Assembly (NCBI RefSeq): GCF_008327825.1
Contig: NZ_AP019827.1
Span: 1,674,001 to 1,738,000 of the forward strand
Length of the DNA stretch: 64,000 nt
Origin: Leptotrichia shahii
GTDB lineage: Bacteria; Fusobacteriota; Fusobacteriia; Fusobacteriales; Leptotrichiaceae
Reading direction: 5' to 3'
Both the position numbers and the translations under genes were made by a program. Below, one piece after another: positions 26,884-37,300 of this stretch. Below the pieces are notes generated by a model, which saw only the letters and a list, made by a program, of their open reading frames with translations, was not told the origin of the DNA and made no database searches. Each line of letters opens with the position of its first letter. Positions within the stretch are counted from its first letter, which is position 1.

Positions 26884-27582
26884 CTATTTTGACATCTCTG
26901 ATAGTATTATTCCCCCAGCCACAGACACATTCAGCGAGTTTATTTCCCCTTTCAAGTGTATTTTTACAATTTTGTCGCAATGCTCCTTCACTTTTTTTCG
27001 CATTCCGTTTCCTTCACTTCCAAGTACAAGACACGTTTTTTCTGGATAATTTTCTTCATAATAATAATTCTGTCCATCAGCTTCTGCACCGTAAACTGTA
27101 TATCCATATTTTTTTAATTTATCAATCGTATCAGAAATATTTGTGACTTTTACAATATCCACATGCTCAATCGCCCCTGTCGATGATTTTACAACTGTTT
27201 CCGTAACTTTCACGCTGTTTCTGTCCTGAATAATAATCCCATCCACTCCAAAGCACTCCGCACTTCTTATAATCGCTCCAAAGTTTCTCGGATCCTGAAC
27301 CTGATCCAGCACAACAACTATAGATTTTTCCTTTTTCAAAAGTTTTTCTAGAAATGCAGTAAAATCCACATAATAATCAAATTCCGAAACAAGTGCCACA
27401 ACTCCCTGTGAATTTTCAGTCCGTCTATCTGTATAAAAAATCTTTATATTCCTTCTACTTGCCAAATTCAATATTTCCCTAATTGTTTCTTTCTTTATCT
27501 TCTTATAAACCTCCAGTTTCTCAATATTCTTATCTGATTTCAATACTTCTATTACTGGATTTATTCCTATTATTTTTTCCAT
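26884..27582 (-). CDS. rlmB: TrmH-family 23S rRNA (guanosine-2'-O)-methyltransferase
   Basis: 232 residues of SpoU/TrmH class. The N-terminal L30e-like substrate domain (IGINPVIEVLKSDKN, then EFDYYVDF) is followed by the knotted SAM domain: VLDQVQDPRNFGAIIRSAEC (motif 1 with catalytic Arg), LVLGSEGNGM (motif 2) and IHLKGEINSLNVSVAGGIIL (motif 3). Length and N-terminal domain fit RlmB, which modifies G2251 of 23S rRNA. SD AAGGAGAAGAAA. Confidence 0.92.
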   Translation of the reverse strand: MEKIIGINPVIEVLKSDKNIEKLEVYKKIKKETIREILNLASRRNIKIFYTDRRTENSQGVVALVSEFDYYVDFTAFLEKLLKKEKSIVVVLDQVQDPRNFGAIIRSAECFGVDGIIIQDRNSVKVTETVVKSSTGAIEHVDIVKVTNISDTIDKLKKYGYTVYGAEADGQNYYYEENYPEKTCLVLGSEGNGMRKKVKEHCDKIVKIHLKGEINSLNVSVAGGIILSEMSK

Positions 27583-27630
27583 TTTCTTCTCCTTTTCTAT
27601 TATAATTAATTATTATTTTAACAAATAAAA

Positions 27631-27711
27631 AAGAATCTCTTCAAAAGTACTTTCATAATGTACATCTAAAAATCTGAAAATGCACATTTTTTATTCTTTC
27701 AAGAGATTCTT
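27631..27711 (-). terminator. Long composite terminator hairpin
   Basis: Perfect 11-bp arms AAGAATCTCTT / AAGAGATTCTT flank an inner stem AATGTACAT / ATGCACATT (one G-U). On the minus strand it ends in TTTTTTATTTG, after the gene at 27734-28201. The 81-nt span is unusually long for a simple terminator. Confidence 0.6.
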
Positions 27712-27733
27712 ATAGTTTTATATTTTAAATTAT

Positions 27734-28201
27734 TTAATCCCAGGTCAAAGGTTCAAAAGGTCCACATTGACGCATATTTTCACTTATTTTTTCAGTACTT
27801 CTTGCACTAGGTTTAAATGTTGTAATGATATTTCCATCTTTATAAACTTCTATTTCTGTAGCAGATGATAATGCATCCATAAATTCCGTCCAAATTTCTG
27901 CACCTTTTCTAGTAGTTGATCTCATGCTTAGAGGATAATACGCATTTCCATCAATTAAAAATTCAATATCTGGAGCTGACGAAATAAGTTTATCATAATT
28001 ATCTTTATACAAAGTAACACTATGATCCCCTTCTGTATTAAAAGACTGGACATTGCAAGAAATATCCAAAATATAATTCTGTTTATTACTAATCGCAAAT
28101 ATTTCTGAACCTTGTTCATAATCCCAAGTCCAAACATTCGGTATTTGTGCCATTGTAAAAATTGATGACAATAATAAACATATTAATACTTTTATTTTCA
28201 T
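27734..28201 (-). CDS. Hypothetical secreted protein
   Basis: 155 residues from the ATG at 28199-28201 (SD GGGGGT; a longer TTG frame starts at 28219). Clear signal peptide (KIKVLICLLLSSIFTMAQ). The mature part contains two Cys and reads like a small beta-rich periplasmic protein (ILDISCNVQSFNTEGDHSVT, EIWTEFMDALSSATEIEVYK); the latter, with a GNIITTFKPS tail, resembles invasion-protein-B/‘toxin co-regulated’ style beta folds only vaguely. Not recognised. Downstream of the GH57 gene, 21 nt from its stop. Confidence 0.65.
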   Translation of the reverse strand: MKIKVLICLLLSSIFTMAQIPNVWTWDYEQGSEIFAISNKQNYILDISCNVQSFNTEGDHSVTLYKDNYDKLISSAPDIEFLIDGNAYYPLSMRSTTRKGAEIWTEFMDALSSATEIEVYKDGNIITTFKPSARSTEKISENMRQCGPFEPLTWD

Positions 28202-28222
28202 ATATACCCCCACTTTCAATAA

Positions 28223-29812
28223 TTACAACCAATCACTTCTGTACATTCTATATTCGATTTCAGGGAAAATATTATCTCTGCTTTCAATTTCACTTATCCA
28301 GCTTTCATCTAAATTGCCATTTTTGAAGTCTTCGTAAATTTTGAATAATCTGTGGATATGATCGCTTATTTTTTTATGAGCATAACCAACCATTGTTCCT
28401 GTGTACATTATAAATTCCCAACATGAAGTTTGTGCCATTAATAATTCTCTTGCGGCTTGATTTAATGCCCTGTATTCTAATTCGTTATATGGCTCTCTTC
28501 CGTTTGCTAGTTCTATCATTTTTTGTGCAGCTTTATGTAAATGTCTGTATGCATAATCATTTGAACCGTCTATCCAAACGTCATAATAACCGTTTGCTCC
28601 CCAGCTTGACATACTCACATCGACTATTTGATTTGTAGGGTATTGCTGTAAATATTTGTATGGTGTTATTGTAGAAAAATTAGATTCAGCTATTGCCCTG
28701 AATACCCATTCCAAAAATATTGGTCCTTCATACCACCAGTGTCCATATAATTCAGCATCATAAGGTGACACTACGATAGGTTTTCTATATTTCATTTTTG
28801 AAGCAAGATATTCAATCTGTTTTGAACGATTGAATACAAAGTTATAAGCATGTTCTTTTGCTCTATCTGCTGCTGCCTGCGGATTATAAACTGCTTTATA
28901 AGTTCCTTTCTTATCTGTTATTGCATGATATTTTATTCCTATGTTTCTTCTTACTCCATCACTGTGCAAGTAAGGTTTTACAAGTTCATAATCTAGTTCA
29001 TATCCTGCATCCTTATGGAATTCACGGTAAAGTCCATCTCCTGGATATCCTGATTCAGAACTCCAAACTTGTTCTGATGATTCCAAATCTCTGGCAAATG
29101 CAGCTACATAATTCTTAGTGTAGACTGGTGAATAAATACCATAAACTGGACGTGGATCACTATGCATAATTCCATGCGCATCAACTAGGAAGTATCTTAT
29201 TCCGTGTTTTTCCAAGAACTTATCTTGTCCTGGATAATAGGCACATTCAGCTAGCCAAATTCCCTTCGGATCTCTTCCAAAATTTTTAATATAATCTTTT
29301 TTTGCCATAAGCACTTGAGCATTTACTGCTTCAGGATAGTCTTTCATAACTGGCAAAAATCCATGTGTCGCTGTAACTGGAATGATTTCTAAGTTACCCT
29401 GATCTTGAAATTTTCTAAATGCCCCCACTAAATCTTTGTTGTACTTTTCTTCAAATACTTGTCTTGCTCTAGTATTGAACCATAAATTATGTTTTGCAAC
29501 ATTTAGCATGTCAGGATACGGACTTAGTCTTTCCACTTCATTTTCACAGAATTCAACTAATTTATTCATATGACGAAGATATCTTTCACGCAATAAACCA
29601 TCATTTAGCATATTTACAAGCGTTCCAGACATTGTGATAGTTATATTCCAAGGAATGTTATCTCTTGTTAAATTTTCAAACATTTCAAGTAAAGGGATAT
29701 ACGTTTCCGTAATCGCTTCATATAACCAATCTTCTTCTAAAAATTCTTTATACTCTGGATGTCTTACATACGGCAAGTGTGCATGTAAAACAAGACTAAA
29801 ATATCCATTCAT
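28223..29812 (-). CDS. Glycoside hydrolase family 57, probable 1,4-alpha-glucan branching enzyme
   Basis: 529 residues. GH57 hallmarks: HAHLPYVRHPEY at the N-terminus, GIWLAECAYYPGQDKFLEKH (nucleophile Glu in conserved region 3, residue ~190), and SPYDAELYGHWWYEGPIFLEW (region 4, acid Asp, near 350) followed by a DUF1957-like helical C-terminus (MSSWGANGYYDVWIDG, AQTSCWEFIMYTG). This set matches branching-type GH57 enzymes better than amylopullulanase, implying glycogen-like polymer synthesis. Cytoplasmic. SD GGAGG. Confidence 0.85.
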   Translation of the reverse strand: MNGYFSLVLHAHLPYVRHPEYKEFLEEDWLYEAITETYIPLLEMFENLTRDNIPWNITITMSGTLVNMLNDGLLRERYLRHMNKLVEFCENEVERLSPYPDMLNVAKHNLWFNTRARQVFEEKYNKDLVGAFRKFQDQGNLEIIPVTATHGFLPVMKDYPEAVNAQVLMAKKDYIKNFGRDPKGIWLAECAYYPGQDKFLEKHGIRYFLVDAHGIMHSDPRPVYGIYSPVYTKNYVAAFARDLESSEQVWSSESGYPGDGLYREFHKDAGYELDYELVKPYLHSDGVRRNIGIKYHAITDKKGTYKAVYNPQAAADRAKEHAYNFVFNRSKQIEYLASKMKYRKPIVVSPYDAELYGHWWYEGPIFLEWVFRAIAESNFSTITPYKYLQQYPTNQIVDVSMSSWGANGYYDVWIDGSNDYAYRHLHKAAQKMIELANGREPYNELEYRALNQAARELLMAQTSCWEFIMYTGTMVGYAHKKISDHIHRLFKIYEDFKNGNLDESWISEIESRDNIFPEIEYRMYRSDWL

Positions 29813-30093
29813 AATTTTTCCTCCATACTTTTCTAAAATTTTTTATATAATATATTTATACCATATTTTTGAAAAAATTCAAAACATTTTTATTCAAAAT
29901 CATTATATCATTTTTTCAAAAAAAATTCATAACTTACTGTGTACATTGTAAATATCAAAATTAAAAGTAATTTTTTTTATAAAATATACTCCTATACAAT
30001 ATTTCATTTATTATATTATACCTTTATGATTTCCAAATTTCAATTGATTGTTTTATTTTTTTGGATTAGAGTTCTCTTATATTGCAAATTTTT

Positions 30094-30993
30094 TTAGCAA
30101 AAAACTTTTAATTTCCCACTAATAAACTCAATTGTTACATCCATATTTTCTCCTTCTTCTCCATCAATGCTTACGTCAATTTCTTCGGAAACTTTTTTTA
30201 TTTCGCATTTTTTGGCTTGTAAAGTTCGGATGTAATCGTTGTTTGTTAGATTGCTGTTCATTAAATCGATTATAATTTTTGGAATATCTAGCGGGTTTTC
30301 AATGCTTTTTACAATTAGAATATCCATAAATCCGTCATTCATACTGGCTTCATCAATTACATTTTCAAATCCACCGACACTTTTTCCATTCAGAATTGCA
30401 TATAAAATAGCCTTTTCCTTAATTGTTTCATTCCCATCCAGCACGATATCCAAGTCAAAAGTCTTTATATTTGTAAGTTCTCCAAGTCCATTTATGTAAT
30501 AGGCAACTTTTCCAAAGGTTTTTTTCAACGTTTTATCCGTATTATAGGAAATTTTAGTAAACAGTCCGCCAGCATACGAAGATAAAAATACAGTTTTACC
30601 ATTGATTAGCCCAAAGTCAACATATTTAGCAGTTTTATCCGTAATTTTCTCTATCCAGTTTTCGATATTTTCTTCAATTTTCAATGCTTTTGCAAAGTCG
30701 TTTGATGTTCCTGTCGGAAATATTGCAACTTCTGGAAATTCAATATTTTTAGAATAAAGTTCGCTCAAGCAACGGCTCAAAGTTCCATCTCCGCCAGATA
30801 AAATTAAAATATCATATTTTTCATTTTTCAAAATTTCTGTAAGCAAGTCATAATCCCAACTTATGCTGTAAAGTGTCAAAGTAATCCCTTTTTCCAGCAG
30901 TTTTGTCGTTATTAAATCAAAATTGCTTAAAATCGTATTGGCATTTCCAGATTTTGGATTGTAAACCAAAATAGCCTTTTTTAATTTTTCCAT
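30094..30993 (-). CDS. YegS/DagK-family lipid kinase
   Basis: 299 residues from the ATG with AGGAGG 5 nt upstream; the frame extends to 31029 without an SD. DAGK catalytic domain: AILVYNPKSGNANTI (ATP site), LILSGGDGTLSRCLSELY (GGDGT motif), AIFPTGTSNDFAKALKI, and the C-terminal DGEEGE beta-sandwich. Phosphorylates diacylglycerol or a related lipid in the inner leaflet, recycling lipids. No membrane segment. Confidence 0.9.
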   Translation of the reverse strand: MEKLKKAILVYNPKSGNANTILSNFDLITTKLLEKGITLTLYSISWDYDLLTEILKNEKYDILILSGGDGTLSRCLSELYSKNIEFPEVAIFPTGTSNDFAKALKIEENIENWIEKITDKTAKYVDFGLINGKTVFLSSYAGGLFTKISYNTDKTLKKTFGKVAYYINGLGELTNIKTFDLDIVLDGNETIKEKAILYAILNGKSVGGFENVIDEASMNDGFMDILIVKSIENPLDIPKIIIDLMNSNLTNNDYIRTLQAKKCEIKKVSEEIDVSIDGEEGENMDVTIEFISGKLKVFC

Positions 30994-31117
30994 AGTTCCT
31001 CCTATTTTTACAAAACTTATAAAACCCATTATTTCAGTATTTCCCGTATCTTTTGATAGGAATCCTAATTACTTGCTTAATAAACACTTACACAGTCTTT
31101 ATTTTTACAATTATTAT

Positions 31118-34111
31118 TTACAAAATCTCATTAACTGAATAATCAGAATAAATCTTTTCTCCATCTTGCAGTAATTTTTTCAATTTAATTTTTTCCTCAA
31201 TCGGTAAATATTCCACAAAAATATTTTTTGCATTTTTTCTCTCCTTCTTTGTTGAATTTTCTAAAAATATTATATTTTCTGGCACTTCAATTTTCGTATC
31301 TATCTCTTCAATATTATTTTTGTCCAAATCATCTGTTCTTACCATGAAATCTTCAGAATTTATTATTATGCAAAATCTTTTCTCCACTTTTTGTTTTCTA
31401 TCTTCACTTAACTTTTCAGTATTTTCCAGCTGTTTTTCCACAATATTCTTAGAGTTTTCCACATTCTCATTATTTTTAAATTCTATTTTTTCAACTTTTT
31501 TATACTCCAGTTGCTTTGGATCTTCGTTAATTTCACTCTCCACAGCATTTTTATCTTCTGCCTCATAAAAAATTTCGTTTTGTATTGAAAAATCTGTTTT
31601 TATAATATGTTCCAGCTTTTCTGTATCCTTATAGTTATAAAACAATGTAAATGGATAGCCGTTTTCCGAATATTCTTCATTTATATCAAAATATGATTTT
31701 ATAAAATTGTTAAAAGATGGCTTTTTATCTGAACTTACTACAATTTGACTTTTTTTATCAGTCATTTTTTTATAATAAATTCCAACTGTCAGTAAAAAGT
31801 TTTCAAAATTTGACATTTTGTACTTATATTTTTCATTTTCATCAAAAATATTTTTTATAATCAAGTTTTTATTTTGCTTAAAAAACTGTGCCAGCAATTC
31901 TTTAGTCTGTGAATTATACTCCATTTTCCCAATCAGAAATTCTTTTATTTTCTTAAAAATACCAATTTGCGTGTAATCGTAACATTTAAAATTATAATCT
32001 CTTTTTATCAGTATATTTACAATATTATGATTTGAAGCCTGCTTTACATTCTCAATTTTCACGGTAAAATTCCAGTTATAATACTGATTTAAAAGTATTA
32101 ACAAGTTGGAAATGCTATAATCAAGCCGTCCAATGAACTTTCTTCCTTGAAAAAGCGAAACCTGGTCAAATTCCATTTTCATTGTAATTTTCTTTTCCGT
32201 TTCCAGCTCAATATTTGTATAAAATACCGACTTCATCGGGAAAGATGTGTTAAAAAGCGAATGATAATAAGATAAAGTATCGTCCTTCAACTGCGACACC
32301 TTCACATCTTCAACATACACTTTCGTATAATATCTATCTTGAAACATTTCCGTCTTTAATTTATAAACAATATCGTAAAACAAATTCTCGTTCAGTTCCT
32401 TAAAATACTCGCCAGAATTAAACCAGACAGCATTTCTATTAAAAAATCCCTTTTGCTTTATGTCAAACATTATATGATTTTTATTTTCTCCAATAAATTT
32501 TATATTTTCAAAAAGTACGTTATTTGTCCTAAAAGTCGGCATTGGATTTCCAAAGCCAAACGGCTTTAAAAGTTCTATTATTTGGAAAAATTCGTAGGAA
32601 ACCTTTTGAATTGGGATTTGCTTGTCAATTTCTATTATTTTTACAAAATCCTCTTCCTTTAATTTTGTTTTTGCAAATTTATTTATTTTTTTCCTAAATA
32701 ATTCCAAATTTTTTATTCCAATCGTAAATCCAGCCGCTCCAGAATGTCCTCCAAACTTCACAAAAAGTTCAGGCATTGACTGCAACGCTTCCAAAATATT
32801 AAAGTTCCCAATACTTCGACACGATCCAACCGCTATTCCTTCATCTTCCTTCACTTCAATGATAATCGCAGGCTTATAATATTTATCCACAATTTTGGAA
32901 GCCGCTATACCAATTACACCGTGATGATATTCAGGCGAATAGTCTACAATCACATAATCTTCCTTCAAATCGCTTTCTTCAATGTGTTTTTCCACTTTTT
33001 CCACGATTTCATTCTGTAATTCTTTTCGCTCAAAATTTTTATTAATCAATTCCTTTACGATTATCTCAATTTCTCTATCATTATCCGAAATTAGTAATTT
33101 TACTACCATTTTTGCATCTTTAAGCCTTCCAGCCGCATTAAAGACAGGTGCTATTATAAAGCCTACGTCATACGAATTATACTCAGTTTTCTCATTAAAA
33201 TCTGAATTTTGCGTACTAAATAATTTATACAGCAAAAATCTAAGCCCCTTATTTTTAGAACGGCTAAGCTGCTCCAGCCCAAACTTAGTCAAAATCCTGT
33301 TTTCTTCCACCAGCGGCACAATATCGGCAACCGTACCAATTGCCACCAAATCGAGATACTTATATGCTTTTGCCTTTTTCCCGATTCTTTCATAAAGACA
33401 AAGAATTACCATAAAAATAGTTCCAACTCCTGCTAGAAACTCAAAGGAAAATTCATTTTCAGGACGTTTGGGATTCACAACGGTGATAGCGTCTGGAACT
33501 TTATCCCCATGTAAATTATGGTGATCAGTAATAATTATCGGCAAATTTATAGAATTTGCAAACTCCACTTCAGGAAATGCTGTAATTCCACAATCCACAG
33601 TAATTACCAAATCTGCCCCAGATTCTTTTATTTTTTTCAATGCTTCATTATTCAATCCATACCCTTCATCCCGAATTGGAATATAATAGTTCACATTTTC
33701 CGCCCCAAGCTCCTTTAACGCCATATACAAAATAGATGTCGAAGTAATCCCATCCACATCATAATCTCCATATATCCAAATATTTTTCTGTTCCTTTATC
33801 GCCTTTTCAATTTCCAAAACTGTCTTTTCCATATCCTGCAGTCCATAAGGATTCTGGATATTTTCAAGTTTTGGATTCAAAAACTCCCTTACTTCCTTCT
33901 CTGTCGTTATCCCACGTGAATAAAGTATTTTCAAAATATCATTATCAATTAATGAATTCAAATTTATATTTTCAAAATTCTTTTTTTTATTTTTAGTTTT
34001 TTTCAAATTTTTTACTTTATAATCATCTTTCTGTTTGCTGTCCCTTTCGATGTATTCACGCTCTTGTCGTGGATTAGGAATAATTTTTGCAGCCCATCTA
34101 GTATTTCTCAT
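31118..34111 (-). CDS. recJ: Single-stranded-DNA exonuclease RecJ with long C-terminal extension
   Basis: 997 residues, much longer than the ~570 of E. coli RecJ. DHH/DHHA1 core: IWIYGDYDVDGITSTSILYM near 115, LVITVDCGIT, PIIITDHHNLHGD near 200, GRLKDAKM, then VGSCRSIGNFNILEAL and FGGHSGAAGFTIG (GGH-type motif) near 450, followed by an OB-fold (about 480-590). The remaining ~400 residues are Lys/Glu/Asn-rich with coiled-coil-like stretches and no domain I recognise. 5'-3' exonuclease in recombination and mismatch repair. SD AGAGGGG. Confidence 0.93.
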   Translation of the reverse strand: MRNTRWAAKIIPNPRQEREYIERDSKQKDDYKVKNLKKTKNKKKNFENINLNSLIDNDILKILYSRGITTEKEVREFLNPKLENIQNPYGLQDMEKTVLEIEKAIKEQKNIWIYGDYDVDGITSTSILYMALKELGAENVNYYIPIRDEGYGLNNEALKKIKESGADLVITVDCGITAFPEVEFANSINLPIIITDHHNLHGDKVPDAITVVNPKRPENEFSFEFLAGVGTIFMVILCLYERIGKKAKAYKYLDLVAIGTVADIVPLVEENRILTKFGLEQLSRSKNKGLRFLLYKLFSTQNSDFNEKTEYNSYDVGFIIAPVFNAAGRLKDAKMVVKLLISDNDREIEIIVKELINKNFERKELQNEIVEKVEKHIEESDLKEDYVIVDYSPEYHHGVIGIAASKIVDKYYKPAIIIEVKEDEGIAVGSCRSIGNFNILEALQSMPELFVKFGGHSGAAGFTIGIKNLELFRKKINKFAKTKLKEEDFVKIIEIDKQIPIQKVSYEFFQIIELLKPFGFGNPMPTFRTNNVLFENIKFIGENKNHIMFDIKQKGFFNRNAVWFNSGEYFKELNENLFYDIVYKLKTEMFQDRYYTKVYVEDVKVSQLKDDTLSYYHSLFNTSFPMKSVFYTNIELETEKKITMKMEFDQVSLFQGRKFIGRLDYSISNLLILLNQYYNWNFTVKIENVKQASNHNIVNILIKRDYNFKCYDYTQIGIFKKIKEFLIGKMEYNSQTKELLAQFFKQNKNLIIKNIFDENEKYKYKMSNFENFLLTVGIYYKKMTDKKSQIVVSSDKKPSFNNFIKSYFDINEEYSENGYPFTLFYNYKDTEKLEHIIKTDFSIQNEIFYEAEDKNAVESEINEDPKQLEYKKVEKIEFKNNENVENSKNIVEKQLENTEKLSEDRKQKVEKRFCIIINSEDFMVRTDDLDKNNIEEIDTKIEVPENIIFLENSTKKERKNAKNIFVEYLPIEEKIKLKKLLQDGEKIYSDYSVNEIL

Positions 34112-34249
34112 AATTTTTTCCCCTCTTAATTAAACTTTTTTATAACTCCTCCCCAAATATTCAAATAAATTATTTTTAAATACCCACATAATTTTACCAC
34201 ATTTTTTCACCAAAATAAATGCCAGTTATTTCAATTTTTTCCTAAAAAT

Positions 34250-34283
34250 AAGAAAAACCCCTAAAATAAAGGGGAATTTCTTT
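34250..34283. terminator. Terminator between nifJ and recJ
   Basis: AAGAAAAACCCCT ... AGGGGAATTTCTT hairpin with T-run on the plus strand and A-rich left side (T-rich for minus). It lies after the nifJ stop and ends that minus-strand transcript. Confidence 0.7.
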
Positions 34284-34315
34284 TATAAAAAATTAAATTT
34301 TATTTTAATTAAAAG

Positions 34316-37300
34316 TTATTCTTCTGTTGAATAATCCATTGCTGCCATTCTCTTATAATAATTCCAGTTGTCTTTGGCATTTTTCAAGTTTGCTTCTAAC
34401 AGCTCTTTTGCCTTTTCAGGAAATTCTGCAGCTAAAGTCGCATATCTTCGTTCTCCTAACAGAAATTCCTCATACTTTTCCCAAGCTGGATTTCTTGTAT
34501 CCAATTGTAATGGATTTTTGCCTTTTTCAGCTAATCTTGGGTCAAATCTGAAAATTGGCCAATATCCTACTTCTGTCGCCAATTTTTCTTCTGTCTGAAA
34601 TTTACCCATACCCGCCTTTATTCCATGTTCGATACAAGGCGAATAGGCAATCACTATTGATGGTCCTGGATATGCTTCGGCTTCTCTTATCGCTTTTAAT
34701 GTTTGGTTCTGATTTGCTCCCATTGACACCTTAGCAACGTAAATATTTCCATAAGTCATTAATATTGCAGCTAAGTCTTTTTTCTTCGCCGGTTTTCCTG
34801 AAGCCGCAAATTTGGCGACTGCTCCTGTTCTTGAAGATTTTGATGATTGTCCTCCTGTGTTTGAGTAAACTTCTGTATCAAGCACGAGAATATTTACATC
34901 ATCTCCAGAAGCTAAAACATGGTCAAGTCCACCAAATCCAATGTCATAGGCCCATCCATCTCCACCAAACATCCAAATAGATTTTTTGATTAAGTATTGT
35001 TTTAATTCTAATATTTCAGAAATATTATTTTTAACTTTTTCATTCACGTTTTCTGCATTTTCTTTTTCTAACGCTTCTACCAGTTCATCACGTATTTCTG
35101 TAGTTTTATCTCCATCATCAAAGTTTTCTTCAAACGAAATAAACAATTCTCCAAGTTTAGGTGAAACATCTTCTTTTATTTCTCCCATTCTCTTCAAAAT
35201 TCTGTGCCGAATTGTATTTACAGCCTGAAACATTCCATATCCGTACTCAGCATTGTCTTCAAATAGTGATGATGCCCACGCAGGTCCACAACCACTTTCT
35301 CCAGTTGTATACGGTGATGATGGTGTTGAAGCTCCGTAAATTGAAGAACATCCAGTCGCATTTGCTACGATCATTCTCTCTCCAAATAATTGTGTTACTA
35401 ACTTAATATACGGTGTTTCTCCGCAGCCTGCACAAGCTCCAGAAAACTCAAATAACGGTTTTGCAAATTGTGAACCTTTTACTGTATTTTTTCCTAAAAT
35501 TTTATCCTTATATGAAACATTATTAAACAAATAATCTGTATACTCAACTTCGTTTTTTTCAATTTGAGATTGAGTAGATTTCATAACAATCGCTTTTCCA
35601 CGTGGTGCAGGACACACATCCACACAGGCACTGCATCCTGTACAATCCAAAGGCGATACTTGAATTTTATAATTCAAATCATTCATTCCACGCCCCAAAG
35701 CCTTTATTGTTGGCATTCCTTCAGGTGCTTTTTCCATTTCTTCCTTATCTAATAAAAATGGTCGTATTACAGCATGTGGACAGACATAGGCACATTGATT
35801 ACATTGTATGCACATATCGGGCTGCCATTCTGGCACTTCATCAGCAATTCCTCTTTTTTCATAATGTGCTGTCCCATGTTGAAAACTTCCGTCTACCATT
35901 CCATTTTCTATAATTGAAGAAACTGGCAATTCGTTACCTTTCATAAGGTTAATTGGATCTACAATTTTTTTGATAAATTCAGGTTTTGCAGCTTCAATAA
36001 TTTGTTCGTTGACTTCAAGATTTGCCCATTCTGGCAACACTTCAATTTCTTCCAAGCCGTCAATTCCCCTATCAATTGCATCCCAGTTTTTTTGAACAAT
36101 ATCTTGCCCTTTTCTTCCATAACTTTTTTCTGCATACTCTTTCATATATTCTTTTGCTTCCTCATGCGGAATTACTCCCGAAAGGTAAAAGAATGCTGAT
36201 TGCATAATAGTATTTGTTCTGTTTCCTAATCCAATTTCTTTAGCTAATTTTGTAGCATTTATAATAAAAAATTTGATTTTTTTTCTAGCCAATTCTCTTT
36301 TTATCTCATTTGGAATACTTGGAATCAATTTCTCCTTCTCCCAGATTGTATTCAGCAGAAATGTTCCACCTTCTTTCAATCCAGAAATCATATCGTATTT
36401 CCCAAGATATGCAGGTGCCGAACAGGCTACAAAATTAGGTCTTGTAACTAAGTAAGTTGAGTGAATTGGACTTTTGCTAAATCTTAAATGTGATCTTGTT
36501 ACTCCTCCAGCTTTTTTTGAATCGTATGCAAAATAACCTTGTGCATACAAGTCTGTTTTATCTCCGATGATTTTTATCGAATTTTTATTGGCTCCAACTG
36601 TTCCGTCTGAACCAAGTCCGTAAAATAGGCACTCCTTTACATCTTCATTTCCTGTGAAAACTTCTTCCTCCAGTGCAAGTGATGTAAATGTAACATCATC
36701 AACAATTCCAATTGTGAAATTATTTTTTGGCTCTTTTTGTGCAATATTCTTGAACACTGCTACAATTTGTTCAGGCGTTGTATCTTTTGATGACAGCCCA
36801 TATCTTCCACCTACTATTTCAGGCGCATTTTCTCTTCCGTAGTAAAGCGCTTTTATGTCCATGTATAGCGGCTCTCCTAATGCTCCCGGTTCTTTTGTTC
36901 TGTCAAGTACGGCAATTTTTTTCACGCTTTTTGGCATTACATCAAAGAAGTATTTACTTGAGAAAGGTCTGTACAAGTGAACGTTTAGCACTCCTACATT
37001 TTCTCCTTTTTTATTTAAATAATCTACAACTTCTTTGATTGTTTCGTTTACAGAACCCATCGCAACAATAACTCTCTCAGCATTTTCAGCTCCATAATAA
37101 ACAAATGGAGCATAATGCCTTCCTGTTTTATCACTAATTTTTTTCATATAGTCATTTACAATATCAGGCACAGCTTCGTAAAATTTATTTTGAGCTTCTC
37201 TTGCCTGAAAATAAATATCATCATTTTGTGCTGTTCCTCTAGTTACTGGATTTTCTGGATTTAAAGCCCTTTCTCTAAATTCTCTAACTGCTTTTTTATC

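Noticed and set aside
28201-28219. Longer N-terminus (TTG start) for the secreted protein at 27.7 kb
   Set aside because: It would add six residues before a normal signal peptide, and the SD GGGGGT fits the ATG at 28201.
35000-37000. Several plus-strand open frames of 60-100 codons across nifJ and other minus-strand genes
   Set aside because: They lie opposite well-conserved genes, lack SD sites and have no recognisable protein features.
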